From positions 1 through 64,000 of the forward strand of contig NZ_BMKA01000007.1 of NCBI RefSeq assembly GCF_014643735.1: 64,000 nucleotides of DNA, written 5' to 3'. Below the pieces are notes generated by a model. It saw nothing but the letters and a program-made list of their open reading frames with translations, made no database searches and was not told the origin of the DNA. The first letter of the stretch is position 1, and each line of letters begins with the position of its first letter. Shown here piece by piece: positions 56,648 to 64,000 of this stretch. A program made the translations under genes and the position numbers. Origin of the DNA: Neptunicoccus cionae (lineage in GTDB: Bacteria > Pseudomonadota > Alphaproteobacteria > Rhodobacterales > Rhodobacteraceae).

Positions 56648-57102
56648 AACTGCCCAAATCAGCGATTGAAACCATCGAAATGTGGCGCCTTGGTTTCGTG
56701 GCCACGGTCACAGCAGGGGGGCGACCCAATGTTTCACCCAAAGGCACGTTCGTGGTGCTGGACGAACAAACCATTGCCTTTGGTGAAATCCGTTCGCCGC
56801 AGACCATAACCAATCTGACCAACATGCCCGAACTGGAAGTGAACTTCGTGGATCAATTCACCCGCAAAGGTGTGCGGGTGCGCGGCGAAGCGCAGATGGT
56901 GCGGCGTGGGACGGAGGAATTTGATACGCTGATCGGCCATTGGGAAACCCTGTGGGGTGATCTGGCAGCGCGGATCAATGTGATCGTGAAAATTCCTGTG
57001 TCAGAGGCAAAACCCCTGAGCACACCACCCTATGATGACGGCGCAACCGAAGCTGAAATGATCGCCACCTACAAGACCAAATTTGCGGAGTTCTACCCAT
57101 GA
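56644..57102 (+). CDS. Pyridoxamine-5'-phosphate-oxidase-fold flavin protein
   Basis: A 152-residue split-barrel FMN protein: LGFVATVTAGGRPNVSPKGTFVVLDEQTIAFGEI is the family opening, followed by NLTNMPELEVNFVDQFTRKGVRVRGEAQM. It lacks the C-terminal residues of true PdxH, so it is more likely a flavin-dependent reductase or a general PNPOx-like protein. It is joined to its neighbours by 4-bp overlaps on both sides (ATGA), so it is made with the methyltransferase and the second dehydrogenase. The role in the operon is unknown. Confidence 0.8.
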   Translation: MKLPKSAIETIEMWRLGFVATVTAGGRPNVSPKGTFVVLDEQTIAFGEIRSPQTITNLTNMPELEVNFVDQFTRKGVRVRGEAQMVRRGTEEFDTLIGHWETLWGDLAARINVIVKIPVSEAKPLSTPPYDDGATEAEMIATYKTKFAEFYP

Positions 57103-59546
57103 GCAATGTACCGGATCAGGCCCGCGTGGTCATTGTCGGCGGCGGTGTGATCGGCTGTTCCGTGGCCTATCACCTGACCAAACTGGGCTGGAAGGATGTG
57201 GTTCTGCTGGAGCGCAAGCAGTTGACCAGCGGCACCACATGGCACGCGGCAGGGCTGATTGCGCAGCTTCGCGCAACGGCAAATATGACCAAACTGGCGA
57301 AATACTCGCAGGAATTGTACGGCAATCTGGAAGCGGAAACAGGCGTGGCCACAGGCTTTAAGCGCTGCGGTTCGATCACCGTTGCCCTGACCGATGAACG
57401 GCGCGAGGAAATCTTTCGTCAAGCCAGCATGGCGCGGGCCTTCGGGGTTGAGGTTGAAGAAATCTCGCCCGCCGAGGTGAAAGCCAAATACGAACACCTC
57501 AACATTGACGACGTAAAGGCGGGTGTCTGGCTGCCGCTGGACGGGCAGGGCGATCCGGCCAATATCGCACTGGCGCTGGCCAAAGGTGCGCGCAATCGCG
57601 GTGCCCGCGTGATTGAACGCACCAAAGTCACGGGAATGAGCAAACAGGGCCGGAAAATCACTGGCGTGGACTGGGTGGCAGAGGATGGCGAGAGCGGCCA
57701 TATCAAGGCGGATATGGTGGTGAATTGCGGTGGCATGTGGGGGCATGAACTGGGCCGTATGGCAGGGGTGAACGTGCCGCTCCATGCTTGCGAACACTTC
57801 TATATCGTCACCGAAGCGATCCCCGGTCTGACCCAGATGCCCGTGCTGCGGGTGCCCGACGAATGCGCCTATTACAAGGAAGATGCAGGCAAATATCTGT
57901 TGGGCGCGTTTGAACCGAATTCCAAACCTTGGGGCATGAACGGCATCCCCGACAATTTCGAGTTTGACCAACTGCCCGAGGATTTCGACCACTTCGAGCC
58001 GATCCTAGAAGCCGCCTGCGAACGTATACCGATGCTGGCTGAGGCAGGAATTCACACATTCTTTAACGGTCCGGAAAGCTTTACCCCCGATGATGCCTAT
58101 CATCTGGGGTTGGCACCAGAGATGGACAATGTCTGGGTCGCGGCGGGCTTTAATTCCATCGGTATCCAGTCGGCAGGTGGCGCGGGCATGGCGCTGGCGC
58201 AATGGATGGATGAAGGGCAGAAACCCTTTGATCTCGGGGATGTAGACATCAGCAGGATGCAGCCGTTTCAGGGCAACAAACACTATCTGTTTGAACGCTC
58301 CAAGGAAACGCTGGGGCTGCTCTATGCGGATCACTTCCCCTATCGCCAGAAGGCTACGGCGCGTGGGGTGCGGCGCACGCCGTTCCATCATCACCTGTTG
58401 GAACAGGGCGCTGTGATGGGCGAAATCGCCGGATGGGAGCGGGCCAACTGGTTTGCAAATGAAGGGCAGAAGGCGGAATACGAATATTCGTGGAAGCGGC
58501 AGAACTGGTTTGAAAATTCCGCTGCCGAACACCGCGCCATTCGTGAAAACGTGGGGATGTATGATATGTCCTCCTTCGGGAAAATCCGTGTGGAAGGGCC
58601 GGATGCCGAGGTGTTCCTGAACTATGTCGGGGGCGGGGATTATTCGGTGCCTGTGGGCAAGATCGTCTACACGCAGTTCCTGAACAGTCGTGCGGGGATT
58701 GAGGCAGATGTGACCGTCACTCGACTGTCCGAAACCGCCTATCTGGTGGTGACACCCGCAGCGACACGACTGGCGGATCAGACATGGATGGAACGCCACA
58801 CTGGCGATTTCCGCGTGGTGATTACTGATGTGACAGCAGGTGAAGGTGTGCTGGCGGTGATGGGACCGAACAGCCGTGCACTTCTGGAAAGGGTCTCTCC
58901 CAACGACTTTTCTAATGCTGTTAACCCTTTCGGCACGGCGCAAGAGATCGAACTCGGCATGGGGCTGGCACGGGTGCATCGCGTGACCTATGTGGGGGAG
59001 CTCGGCTGGGAGATTTACGTGTCTTCCGATATGGCGGGTCACGCGTTTGACACGTTGCACGCGGCGGGGCAGGATATGGGGCTAAAGCTGTGCGGGATGC
59101 ATATGATGGACAGTTGCCGCCTGGAAAAAGGCTTTCGCCACTTTGGTCATGACATCACCTGCGAAGATCACGTGCTTGAGGCTGGACTGGGGTTTGCGGT
59201 GAAAACCTCCAAACCCGATTTCATCGGCCGCGATGCGGTGCTGGCCAAGAAAGAGGCGGGCTTGAACGCGCGCATGGTGCAGTTCCGCCTGAAAGACCCT
59301 GAACCGTTGCTCTATCATAACGAACCTATTGTTCGGGACGGCGAAATTGTCGGGTATCTGTCGTCAGGCAGTTACGGGCACACGCTCGGCGCGGCGATCG
59401 GGATGGGTTATGTGCCGTGTAAGGGCGAAACGCTGGACCAGCTTCTCGGGTCCAGTTTTGAGATCGAAGTCGCCGGTGTGCGCTTTGCGGCCGAGGCCCA
59501 AACCCGCCCTTGGTATGACCCGAAAGGCGAGCGGGCCAAAGCGTAA
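57099..59546 (+). CDS. FAD-dependent dimethylglycine/sarcosine dehydrogenase-like protein 2
   Basis: An 815-residue paralogue of the protein at 53317-55758, with the same order: FAD domain beginning VVIVGGGVIGCSVAYHLTKLG, GTTWHAAG with the predicted covalent-FAD His, and a C-terminal GcvT region with GELGWEIYVS and SSGSYGHTLGAAIGMGYV. The two share the WERANWFA segment at the domain junction. The AGLIAQLRATANM sequence is nearer to classical sarcosine/dimethylglycine dehydrogenases. Two copies in one operon could act on successive methyl groups. It overlaps the PNPOx-like gene by 4 bp and is followed by a hairpin. Confidence 0.9.
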   Translation: MSNVPDQARVVIVGGGVIGCSVAYHLTKLGWKDVVLLERKQLTSGTTWHAAGLIAQLRATANMTKLAKYSQELYGNLEAETGVATGFKRCGSITVALTDERREEIFRQASMARAFGVEVEEISPAEVKAKYEHLNIDDVKAGVWLPLDGQGDPANIALALAKGARNRGARVIERTKVTGMSKQGRKITGVDWVAEDGESGHIKADMVVNCGGMWGHELGRMAGVNVPLHACEHFYIVTEAIPGLTQMPVLRVPDECAYYKEDAGKYLLGAFEPNSKPWGMNGIPDNFEFDQLPEDFDHFEPILEAACERIPMLAEAGIHTFFNGPESFTPDDAYHLGLAPEMDNVWVAAGFNSIGIQSAGGAGMALAQWMDEGQKPFDLGDVDISRMQPFQGNKHYLFERSKETLGLLYADHFPYRQKATARGVRRTPFHHHLLEQGAVMGEIAGWERANWFANEGQKAEYEYSWKRQNWFENSAAEHRAIRENVGMYDMSSFGKIRVEGPDAEVFLNYVGGGDYSVPVGKIVYTQFLNSRAGIEADVTVTRLSETAYLVVTPAATRLADQTWMERHTGDFRVVITDVTAGEGVLAVMGPNSRALLERVSPNDFSNAVNPFGTAQEIELGMGLARVHRVTYVGELGWEIYVSSDMAGHAFDTLHAAGQDMGLKLCGMHMMDSCRLEKGFRHFGHDITCEDHVLEAGLGFAVKTSKPDFIGRDAVLAKKEAGLNARMVQFRLKDPEPLLYHNEPIVRDGEIVGYLSSGSYGHTLGAAIGMGYVPCKGETLDQLLGSSFEIEVAGVRFAAEAQTRPWYDPKGERAKA

Positions 59547-59557
59547 CCCGATCACAT

Positions 59558-59583
59558 CAGGCATCCCGCAAACGGGGTGCCTG
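59558..59583. terminator. Hairpin between convergent dehydrogenase 2 and serralysin genes
   Basis: Perfect 11-bp inverted repeat CAGGCATCCCG (59558-59568) and CGGGGTGCCTG (59573-59583), one base from perfect pairing as DNA but fully pairing with one G-U in RNA, around loop CAAA. No strong T run follows. It may serve both convergent transcripts. Confidence 0.6.
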
Positions 59584-59591
59584 CGCGCGGT

Positions 59592-61067
59592 TTATACGAT
59601 CAGGTCATCAGCCAGCGCTTCGAGCGTGGTGTCGCGAACCGTCAGCACGGTGCGGGCGGGGAATTTGATCACTACGTCATCGCCGTTCTGATTTGCACGG
59701 GTCAGAGCCTCTTCGACTGTATCAAAACCGAAACCGGTCAGGTCGATGGTGTCTTTGTCGTCCTCAAAATCCAGAATGACATCCTTGCCAAAACCCGGCG
59801 CAAAGACAAAGATATCCGCGCCACTGCCGCCTTCCAACTTGTCCTTGCCGCGGTCACCGGACATCCGGTCTTTGCCAGCGCCGCCAATCAGTTTGTCATG
59901 GCCTGCACCCCCAAAAAGACGATCCGCACCATTGCCCCCGTCAAGCAGGTCACGTCCGCCAAGACCGAACAGTTTGTCGTTGCCGCCGTTCCCCTTGAGC
60001 GTGTTCTTACCCTCGGTGCCGGTCAGTTTATCCTTGCCCTTGTCAGAGCCTTCCAGCTTTTCAAAGCCGGTAACGCTGTCGCCTTTGGCACCGCGCCCCG
60101 TAGCGCCGGTGGCCAGATTAACCATCACGCCCCGCGCGGTTTCGTAGGACAGGGTGTCTACCCCGTCACCGCCGTCAAAGCTGTCCTTGCCAGCGCCTGC
60201 GAAAACGAAATCCTTGCCGGCACCTGCATCTACCGTGTCATTGCCAAAACCGTCATAAATGCGGTCGTTGCCTTCCTTCGTGCGGATCACATCATTACCG
60301 CCTTTGGCAATCACAATATCATTGATGTCCCGCCCCAAAAGCCACTCGCCGCTGTTCGTGCCGGACTGTTCAACCGCTTTGTATTTGCCAACCCATCGGG
60401 CCTGCAAATCGGCGGTGCCATAAACCAGTTGGGTCGCTTCGATATCCAAAGTGCCGAGTGTGGTGGTGGAGCGGGAGCGGTCATAGGACATCACGGTGTA
60501 AATGCCGCTGTCATAGGCGTCATCAATCACGGGTTCGCGTTCGAACGGGTGTTTCAGACCGATGGCATGGCCGATTTCGTGGATCAGGATCGAATACCCG
60601 CGAATGCCCGGGGCCATAGAATTGGCATCTGCCTGATAGAAATTGGCGTTCATGAAAATATCGCCGCCCATATTGTGGTGGGTGTTCTCTAGTAGCCATT
60701 CGCCGTCCACGAACTCTGCGTACCTGTATTGCGGGTAATACCCCCAACCGGAGACCTGATTGCCGACAGAATTCAGGTTTCCTGTCATGTCAAACATGGC
60801 CATCTGGATGTCACCACCGATCTTTTCCGGCACGCGCACGAAATCAATCCCCGAAGCATCGCCCCAAGTGGTCAGCGCCTGTTCGATATGGGCGATGTGG
60901 CTTTCCGTGAAGCCGGCGAAACCGGGCCGCTCGTCGGTGTCATAGGCGTTTTGTTCTGCGGGAAAGCTGTAAGTGACAACCACAGAAGTGCCAAGCGGAG
61001 CTTCGATGTTCCAGCGGCGGTCTATGTCAGTGCCAAGAAGCGAGAGAACTTCGTTTGAAATTTCCAT
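59592..61067 (-). CDS. Serralysin-type metalloprotease with RTX repeats
   Basis: A 491-residue secreted zinc protease of the M10 family. The catalytic site HEIGHAIGLKH has H163, E164, H167 and H173, and the Met-turn TVMSYD is near 191. Residues about 280-450 carry a block of glycine- and aspartate-rich nonapeptides (GGNGADRLFGGAG-type), which bind calcium. A C-terminal signal for type I secretion is expected, since no N-terminal signal peptide is seen. No ABC exporter/HlyD pair is adjacent. It is convergent with the dehydrogenase operon. It is probably an exoprotease for nutrient release. Confidence 0.92.
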   Translation of the reverse strand: MEISNEVLSLLGTDIDRRWNIEAPLGTSVVVTYSFPAEQNAYDTDERPGFAGFTESHIAHIEQALTTWGDASGIDFVRVPEKIGGDIQMAMFDMTGNLNSVGNQVSGWGYYPQYRYAEFVDGEWLLENTHHNMGGDIFMNANFYQADANSMAPGIRGYSILIHEIGHAIGLKHPFEREPVIDDAYDSGIYTVMSYDRSRSTTTLGTLDIEATQLVYGTADLQARWVGKYKAVEQSGTNSGEWLLGRDINDIVIAKGGNDVIRTKEGNDRIYDGFGNDTVDAGAGKDFVFAGAGKDSFDGGDGVDTLSYETARGVMVNLATGATGRGAKGDSVTGFEKLEGSDKGKDKLTGTEGKNTLKGNGGNDKLFGLGGRDLLDGGNGADRLFGGAGHDKLIGGAGKDRMSGDRGKDKLEGGSGADIFVFAPGFGKDVILDFEDDKDTIDLTGFGFDTVEEALTRANQNGDDVVIKFPARTVLTVRDTTLEALADDLIV

Positions 61068-61177
61068 AATAATACCTGAATTTTATTTAGGGCGGTGCGC
61101 GATATGCACCGCCGTCCCAAGATCTATAGGGCAGGAATGGTCCGCGTGTCACCTGCCAGTTGTTCGGCTGGCGAAAC

Positions 61178-61588
61178 TCAGCTCAGCGCGTTGCGGAACT
61201 CCAGAAAGCGGGCGTCTGTCTGGACCCGAGCCATCATCGCGTCCTTCAGCGCACCGATGGATTTATAGGGGCGCATCACGACTTCAAAGTTGATGATCTT
61301 CCCCTCGTCATCCAGCGTCAGCAGGTCCACGCCAACAGCGTCGAGCTCCCCGATCTTGCACTGGAACTCCAGCGCCCAATCTTTGCCTTCGCCCATTACG
61401 CGGCGGTATTTGAAATCTTCAAACACTTGCCCCACATGGCCCAACACAGCAGCCACAGGTTCCTTGCCGGTCCAAGTGGCGAAGTAGGTGGGGGGGCGGA
61501 ATTCGACCTGATCGGCCAGTATGGTCAGCATTCCGGCTTCGTCGCCTTTGCTGGCAACTTCCGTGAATTTTTCTATGGTCGGGTGCAT
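61178..61588 (-). CDS. NTF2-like/SnoaL-type small protein
   Basis: A 136-residue alpha-beta cone-fold protein: HPTIEKFTEVASKGDEAGMLTILADQVEFRPP, then WTGKEPVAAVLGHVGQVFEDFKYRR, then DLLTLDDEGKIINFEVVMRPYKSIGALKDAMM, matching the SnoaL/NTF2-like layout of isomerases, dehydratases and binding proteins. The ATG at 61588 follows AGGAGG. The longer frame upstream (41 residues) is not conserved. It is transcribed alone between the protease and the pseudouridine synthase. Catalytic residues are not evident, and its role is unknown. Confidence 0.78.
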   Translation of the reverse strand: MHPTIEKFTEVASKGDEAGMLTILADQVEFRPPTYFATWTGKEPVAAVLGHVGQVFEDFKYRRVMGEGKDWALEFQCKIGELDAVGVDLLTLDDEGKIINFEVVMRPYKSIGALKDAMMARVQTDARFLEFRNALS

Positions 61589-61693
61589 GGGTGTCCTCCT
61601 TTGTTGCAGACAGCTTAGGAGGGTGATCTGTTTTCGGGCAAGCCTGACCTTGCGCAACTTTCCCTTTTGCAGCGTTGGGTATATGGCGGGGCG

Positions 61694-62368
61694 ATGAAAC
61701 CGCCGTTCCAATATATGCCCCCGACTGATCCGGTGCAGGTGCTTTACCGTGACGATGATCTGTTGTTTGTGGACAAACCTGCGGGCCTGCTATCTGTGCC
61801 GGGACGTTTGCCCGAACATAAAGACAGCCTGTTAAACCGGTTGCAGGCCGAAGATCCGCAGGTGCGGTTGGTGCATCGGCTGGATATGGACACATCCGGC
61901 GTGATGGTTTTTGCCCGCACAGCGGCGGCGCAGCGGGCGTTGAACTGGCAGTTTGAAACCCGAAGCGCGGCGAAAACCTACATCGCGGAAATTTCGGGGC
62001 ATCCGCGAGCGGAAAGCGGTACAATTGATGCGCCAGTGATGAAGGACTGGCCGAACCGTCCGTTGCAAAAAATTGATCCCGAAGGCAAACCTTCGCGCAC
62101 GGACTGGCGGGTGATGCGGCGGCTGGCGCAGACGACATTGGTAGAACTGATCCCGCTGACAGGGCGCAGCCACCAGTTGCGTCTGCATATGGCCCATATC
62201 GGCCACGCGATTGTGGGGGACAGGTTCTACGCAACGCCTGATGTGGCCGAAAGCAGCCCTCGCCTGCATCTCCATGCCTATCAACTGACCTGTGAGCTGC
62301 CAACAAGTGGGGCGGCTTATACCGCAGCGGCCCCTTGCGCCTTTGCACGGGAATTTACGAACCCCTGA
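61694..62368 (+). CDS. RluA-family pseudouridine synthase
   Basis: A 224-residue tRNA/rRNA pseudouridine synthase. The catalytic [17 protein letters not shown] has the Asp nucleophile, [20 protein letters not shown] opens the domain, and [28 protein letters not shown] is the C-terminal RluA motif. There is no S4 domain, so it is of the RluA/TruC rather than RluC/D size. Start at 61694 (MKPPFQYM). The target uridine cannot be predicted. It ends 52 bp before dapE on the same strand. Confidence 0.92.
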   Translation: MKPPFQYMPPTDPVQVLYRDDDLLFVDKPAGLLSVPGRLPEHKDSLLNRLQAEDPQVRLVHRLDMDTSGVMVFARTAAAQRALNWQFETRSAAKTYIAEISGHPRAESGTIDAPVMKDWPNRPLQKIDPEGKPSRTDWRVMRRLAQTTLVELIPLTGRSHQLRLHMAHIGHAIVGDRFYATPDVAESSPRLHLHAYQLTCELPTSGAAYTAAAPCAFAREFTNP

Positions 62369-62420
62369 CTTGATGCCGCGCCGTGGCGGGGGTAGGTCTG
62401 TGCGCAAAGGAGAATACCCT

Positions 62421-63572
62421 ATGACCCATCAACCGATTGATCCCGTTAAACTGACTGCTGACCTTGTGAAGTGCGCCTCTGTCACCCCTGTTGAAGGCGG
62501 CGCGCTGGTGCTGCTGGATAAGCTGCTGTCCGGTGCGGGGTTCACCTGCACGCGGGTGGATCGGGGCGGCGTTTCCAACCTGTTTGCCCGCTGGGGGCAG
62601 GGGGCGAATGGGCGAACCTTCGGATTTAACGGCCATACGGATGTGGTGCCTGTGGGGGATGCGGATGCCTGGACGGTTGATCCTTTCGGTGCGGAAATCA
62701 AGGACGGTATTCTATACGGGCGCGGGTCTACGGATATGAAATCCGGCGTGGCCGCCTTTGCCGCCGCTGCGATTGATTTTGTGCGCAACAGTCCGCCGGA
62801 TGGGTCTGTCGTGTTGGCCATCACGGGCGACGAAGAAGGCGATGCGCTGGACGGAACAACCGCGCTGCTGGACTGGATGGACGCACAAGGGGAGCGGATT
62901 GATCATTGCCTTGTGGGGGAACCCACCTGCCCGAATGAAATGGGCGATATGATGAAAATCGGGCGGCGCGGGTCGATGACGGCATTTTTCACTGCAACTG
63001 GTGTGCAGGGCCATTCCGCCTATCCACACCGCGCCAAGAACCCGCTGCCAGCAATGGCGCAACTGATGGCGACACTCGCCGCCCATACGCTGGACGAGGG
63101 GACGGAGCATTTCGATCCGACCACCCTTGCCGTGACCACCATCGACACCGGCAATCCGGCCAACAATGTTATTCCGGCCCAGTGTAAGGCCACTGTGAAC
63201 ATCCGGTTCAATGACACGTGGACTTCGACCGCGCTGACCAACTGGCTGAAGCGCGAAATGGACGGGGTGGCGAGCCTGTTCGACATCTCGTTTGACATGC
63301 GGACCAAAGTTTCGGGCGAGAGCTTTTTCACTCCGCCGGGGGAGTTGTCCACGCTGATCGCCAAGTCGGTGAAGGCGGAGACAGGGGTGGAGCCTGTGAT
63401 GTCCACATCGGGGGGCACCTCGGACGCGCGGTTTGTCAAAAGCCATTGTCCGGTGGTGGAATTCGGGCTGGTGGGCAAGACCATGCACCAAGTGGATGAA
63501 CACGTCGAAGTCGCCCAGATCGAACAGTTGAAGTCCATCTACAGTCGCATTCTGACGGATTACTTCGCCTGA
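62421..63572 (+). CDS. dapE: Succinyl-diaminopimelate desuccinylase
   Basis: A 383-residue dinuclear zinc M20 peptidase of the lysine/meso-diaminopimelate pathway, giving LL-DAP and succinate. [13 protein letters not shown] supplies the first His and Asp, [13 protein letters not shown] the catalytic Glu pair, LVGEPTC another ligand, [11 protein letters not shown] and the C-terminal [14 protein letters not shown] the last His. All expected positions are present. The start at 62421 follows AGGAGA. It overlaps the GNAT gene by one base (TGATG), so they are co-translated. Confidence 0.96.
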   Translation: MTHQPIDPVKLTADLVKCASVTPVEGGALVLLDKLLSGAGFTCTRVDRGGVSNLFARWGQGANGRTFGFNGHTDVVPVGDADAWTVDPFGAEIKDGILYGRGSTDMKSGVAAFAAAAIDFVRNSPPDGSVVLAITGDEEGDALDGTTALLDWMDAQGERIDHCLVGEPTCPNEMGDMMKIGRRGSMTAFFTATGVQGHSAYPHRAKNPLPAMAQLMATLAAHTLDEGTEHFDPTTLAVTTIDTGNPANNVIPAQCKATVNIRFNDTWTSTALTNWLKREMDGVASLFDISFDMRTKVSGESFFTPPGELSTLIAKSVKAETGVEPVMSTSGGTSDARFVKSHCPVVEFGLVGKTMHQVDEHVEVAQIEQLKSIYSRILTDYFA

Positions 63573-63988
63573 TGTTGCGGGTTGAGGTTACGGACGATCT
63601 GGACAGTTGCTTTGCCCTGCGCCGCAAGGTGTTCATTGAGGAACAAGGCGTCACAGAGGCCGAGGAAATTGACGGCAAGGACGGCGAGGCGACTCATGTG
63701 ATCGCCCGATATAACGGCGATCCGGTGGGCTGCGCACGGGTTCTGTCCTATGGCACCACGGCCAAAATTGGGCGGGTCTGTGTATTGCCGGAGCATCGGG
63801 GCAAGGCGGTCGGGATTGCTCTGATCGAAACCTGCCATGATGCGGCCCGCACGACTGGGGCCACGCGGGCGATCCTCGGGGCGCAAACGCGTGCTTTGTC
63901 GTTTTACGAAAGGCTCGGCTATGCCAGCTACGGGGATGTGTTTGACGATGCTGGTATTCCCCATCTGATGATGGAACGGGGCCTGTGA
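63572..63988 (+). CDS. GNAT-family N-acetyltransferase
   Basis: A 138-residue acetyltransferase of the ElaA/GNAT type: CFALRRKVFIEEQGV is the N-terminal ElaA-like start, PVGCARVL and the acetyl-CoA loop RVCVLPEHRGKAVGIAL (motif A, R/Q-x-x-G-x-A/G) follow, and TRALSFYERLGYAS is motif B. The start ATG shares a base with the dapE stop. The acetylation target is unknown. It ends 12 bases before the end of the window, and what follows cannot be seen. Confidence 0.88.
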   Translation: MLRVEVTDDLDSCFALRRKVFIEEQGVTEAEEIDGKDGEATHVIARYNGDPVGCARVLSYGTTAKIGRVCVLPEHRGKAVGIALIETCHDAARTTGATRAILGAQTRALSFYERLGYASYGDVFDDAGIPHLMMERGL

Positions 63989-64000
63989 CGCCACAGCTTT

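Overview
The window is a stretch of chromosome from an alphaproteobacterium, most likely a Rhodobacterales (Roseobacter-group) marine species. This rests on the gene repertoire and order (rpsT, dnaA, dnaN, recF and gyrB close together; mutM next to ubiE-ubiB; yacG, RNase E/G, maf and infA in a row), on the GC-rich codon use of the core genes, and on catabolic genes typical of that group (potABCD polyamine uptake, two dimethylglycine/sarcosine dehydrogenase paralogues, a serralysin with RTX repeats). The genus cannot be fixed from sequence reading alone.

Region 1 (1-1572): end of an upstream unit (terminator), an FAD monooxygenase and an initiator tRNA gene. Region 2 (1524-12642): an 11-kb genomic island, visibly more AT-rich than the core, inserted at the 3' end of the tRNA-fMet gene. 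It is bounded by 51-bp direct repeats and carries a tyrosine integrase, an AlpA-type regulator, a small winged-helix-like protein, an HNH-like protein, an AT-rich intergenic region full of inverted repeats, and its cargo: a 2147-residue nuclease-STAND ATPase resembling Avs antiviral sensors, whose 3' end overlaps a 258-residue companion by 158 bp. Region 3 (12643-14991): a flank holding an eroded palindromic stretch, a TPR-type protein and a truncated HamA-like (DUF1837, Hachiman) gene fragment, then tRNA-Phe. Together regions 2 and 3 look like a defence hotspot.

Region 4 (14992-32034): housekeeping core. It holds yacG, RNase E/G, maf, infA, a DJ-1/PfpI protein, gyrB, a LysE exporter, a VOC protein, recF, dnaN, an SGNH lipoprotein on the other strand, dnaA, a rhodanese, rpsT, an enoyl-CoA hydratase, mutM, ubiE and ubiB. 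Region 5 (32035-40646): a persulfide-dioxygenase-like MBL protein, the potABCD operon, an amidohydrolase, a rhodanese, an EamA transporter and a YCII protein. Region 6 (40666-44476): an envelope (LPS) cluster on the minus strand: acyltransferase, Kdo transferase, GT29-like glycosyltransferase and arabinose-5-phosphate isomerase. Region 7 (44601-51544): recQ, yaaA, an MFS transporter, an ImuB-like polymerase without visible imuA or dnaE2 partners, and a Crp/Fnr regulator.

Region 8 (51656-59546): an XRE-cupin regulator followed by a tightly packed methylamine/betaine-type operon (GFA protein, LysE exporter, dehydrogenase 1, homocysteine methyltransferase, flavin-binding PNPOx-fold protein, dehydrogenase 2), suggesting one-carbon transfer from an N-methylated substrate to homocysteine and tetrahydrofolate. 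Region 9 (59592-63988): secreted RTX metalloprotease, NTF2-like protein, RluA pseudouridine synthase, dapE and a GNAT acetyltransferase. No CRISPR array, rRNA operon or intact insertion sequence was seen. The strongest candidate for an under-described system is the island's STAND nuclease pair.
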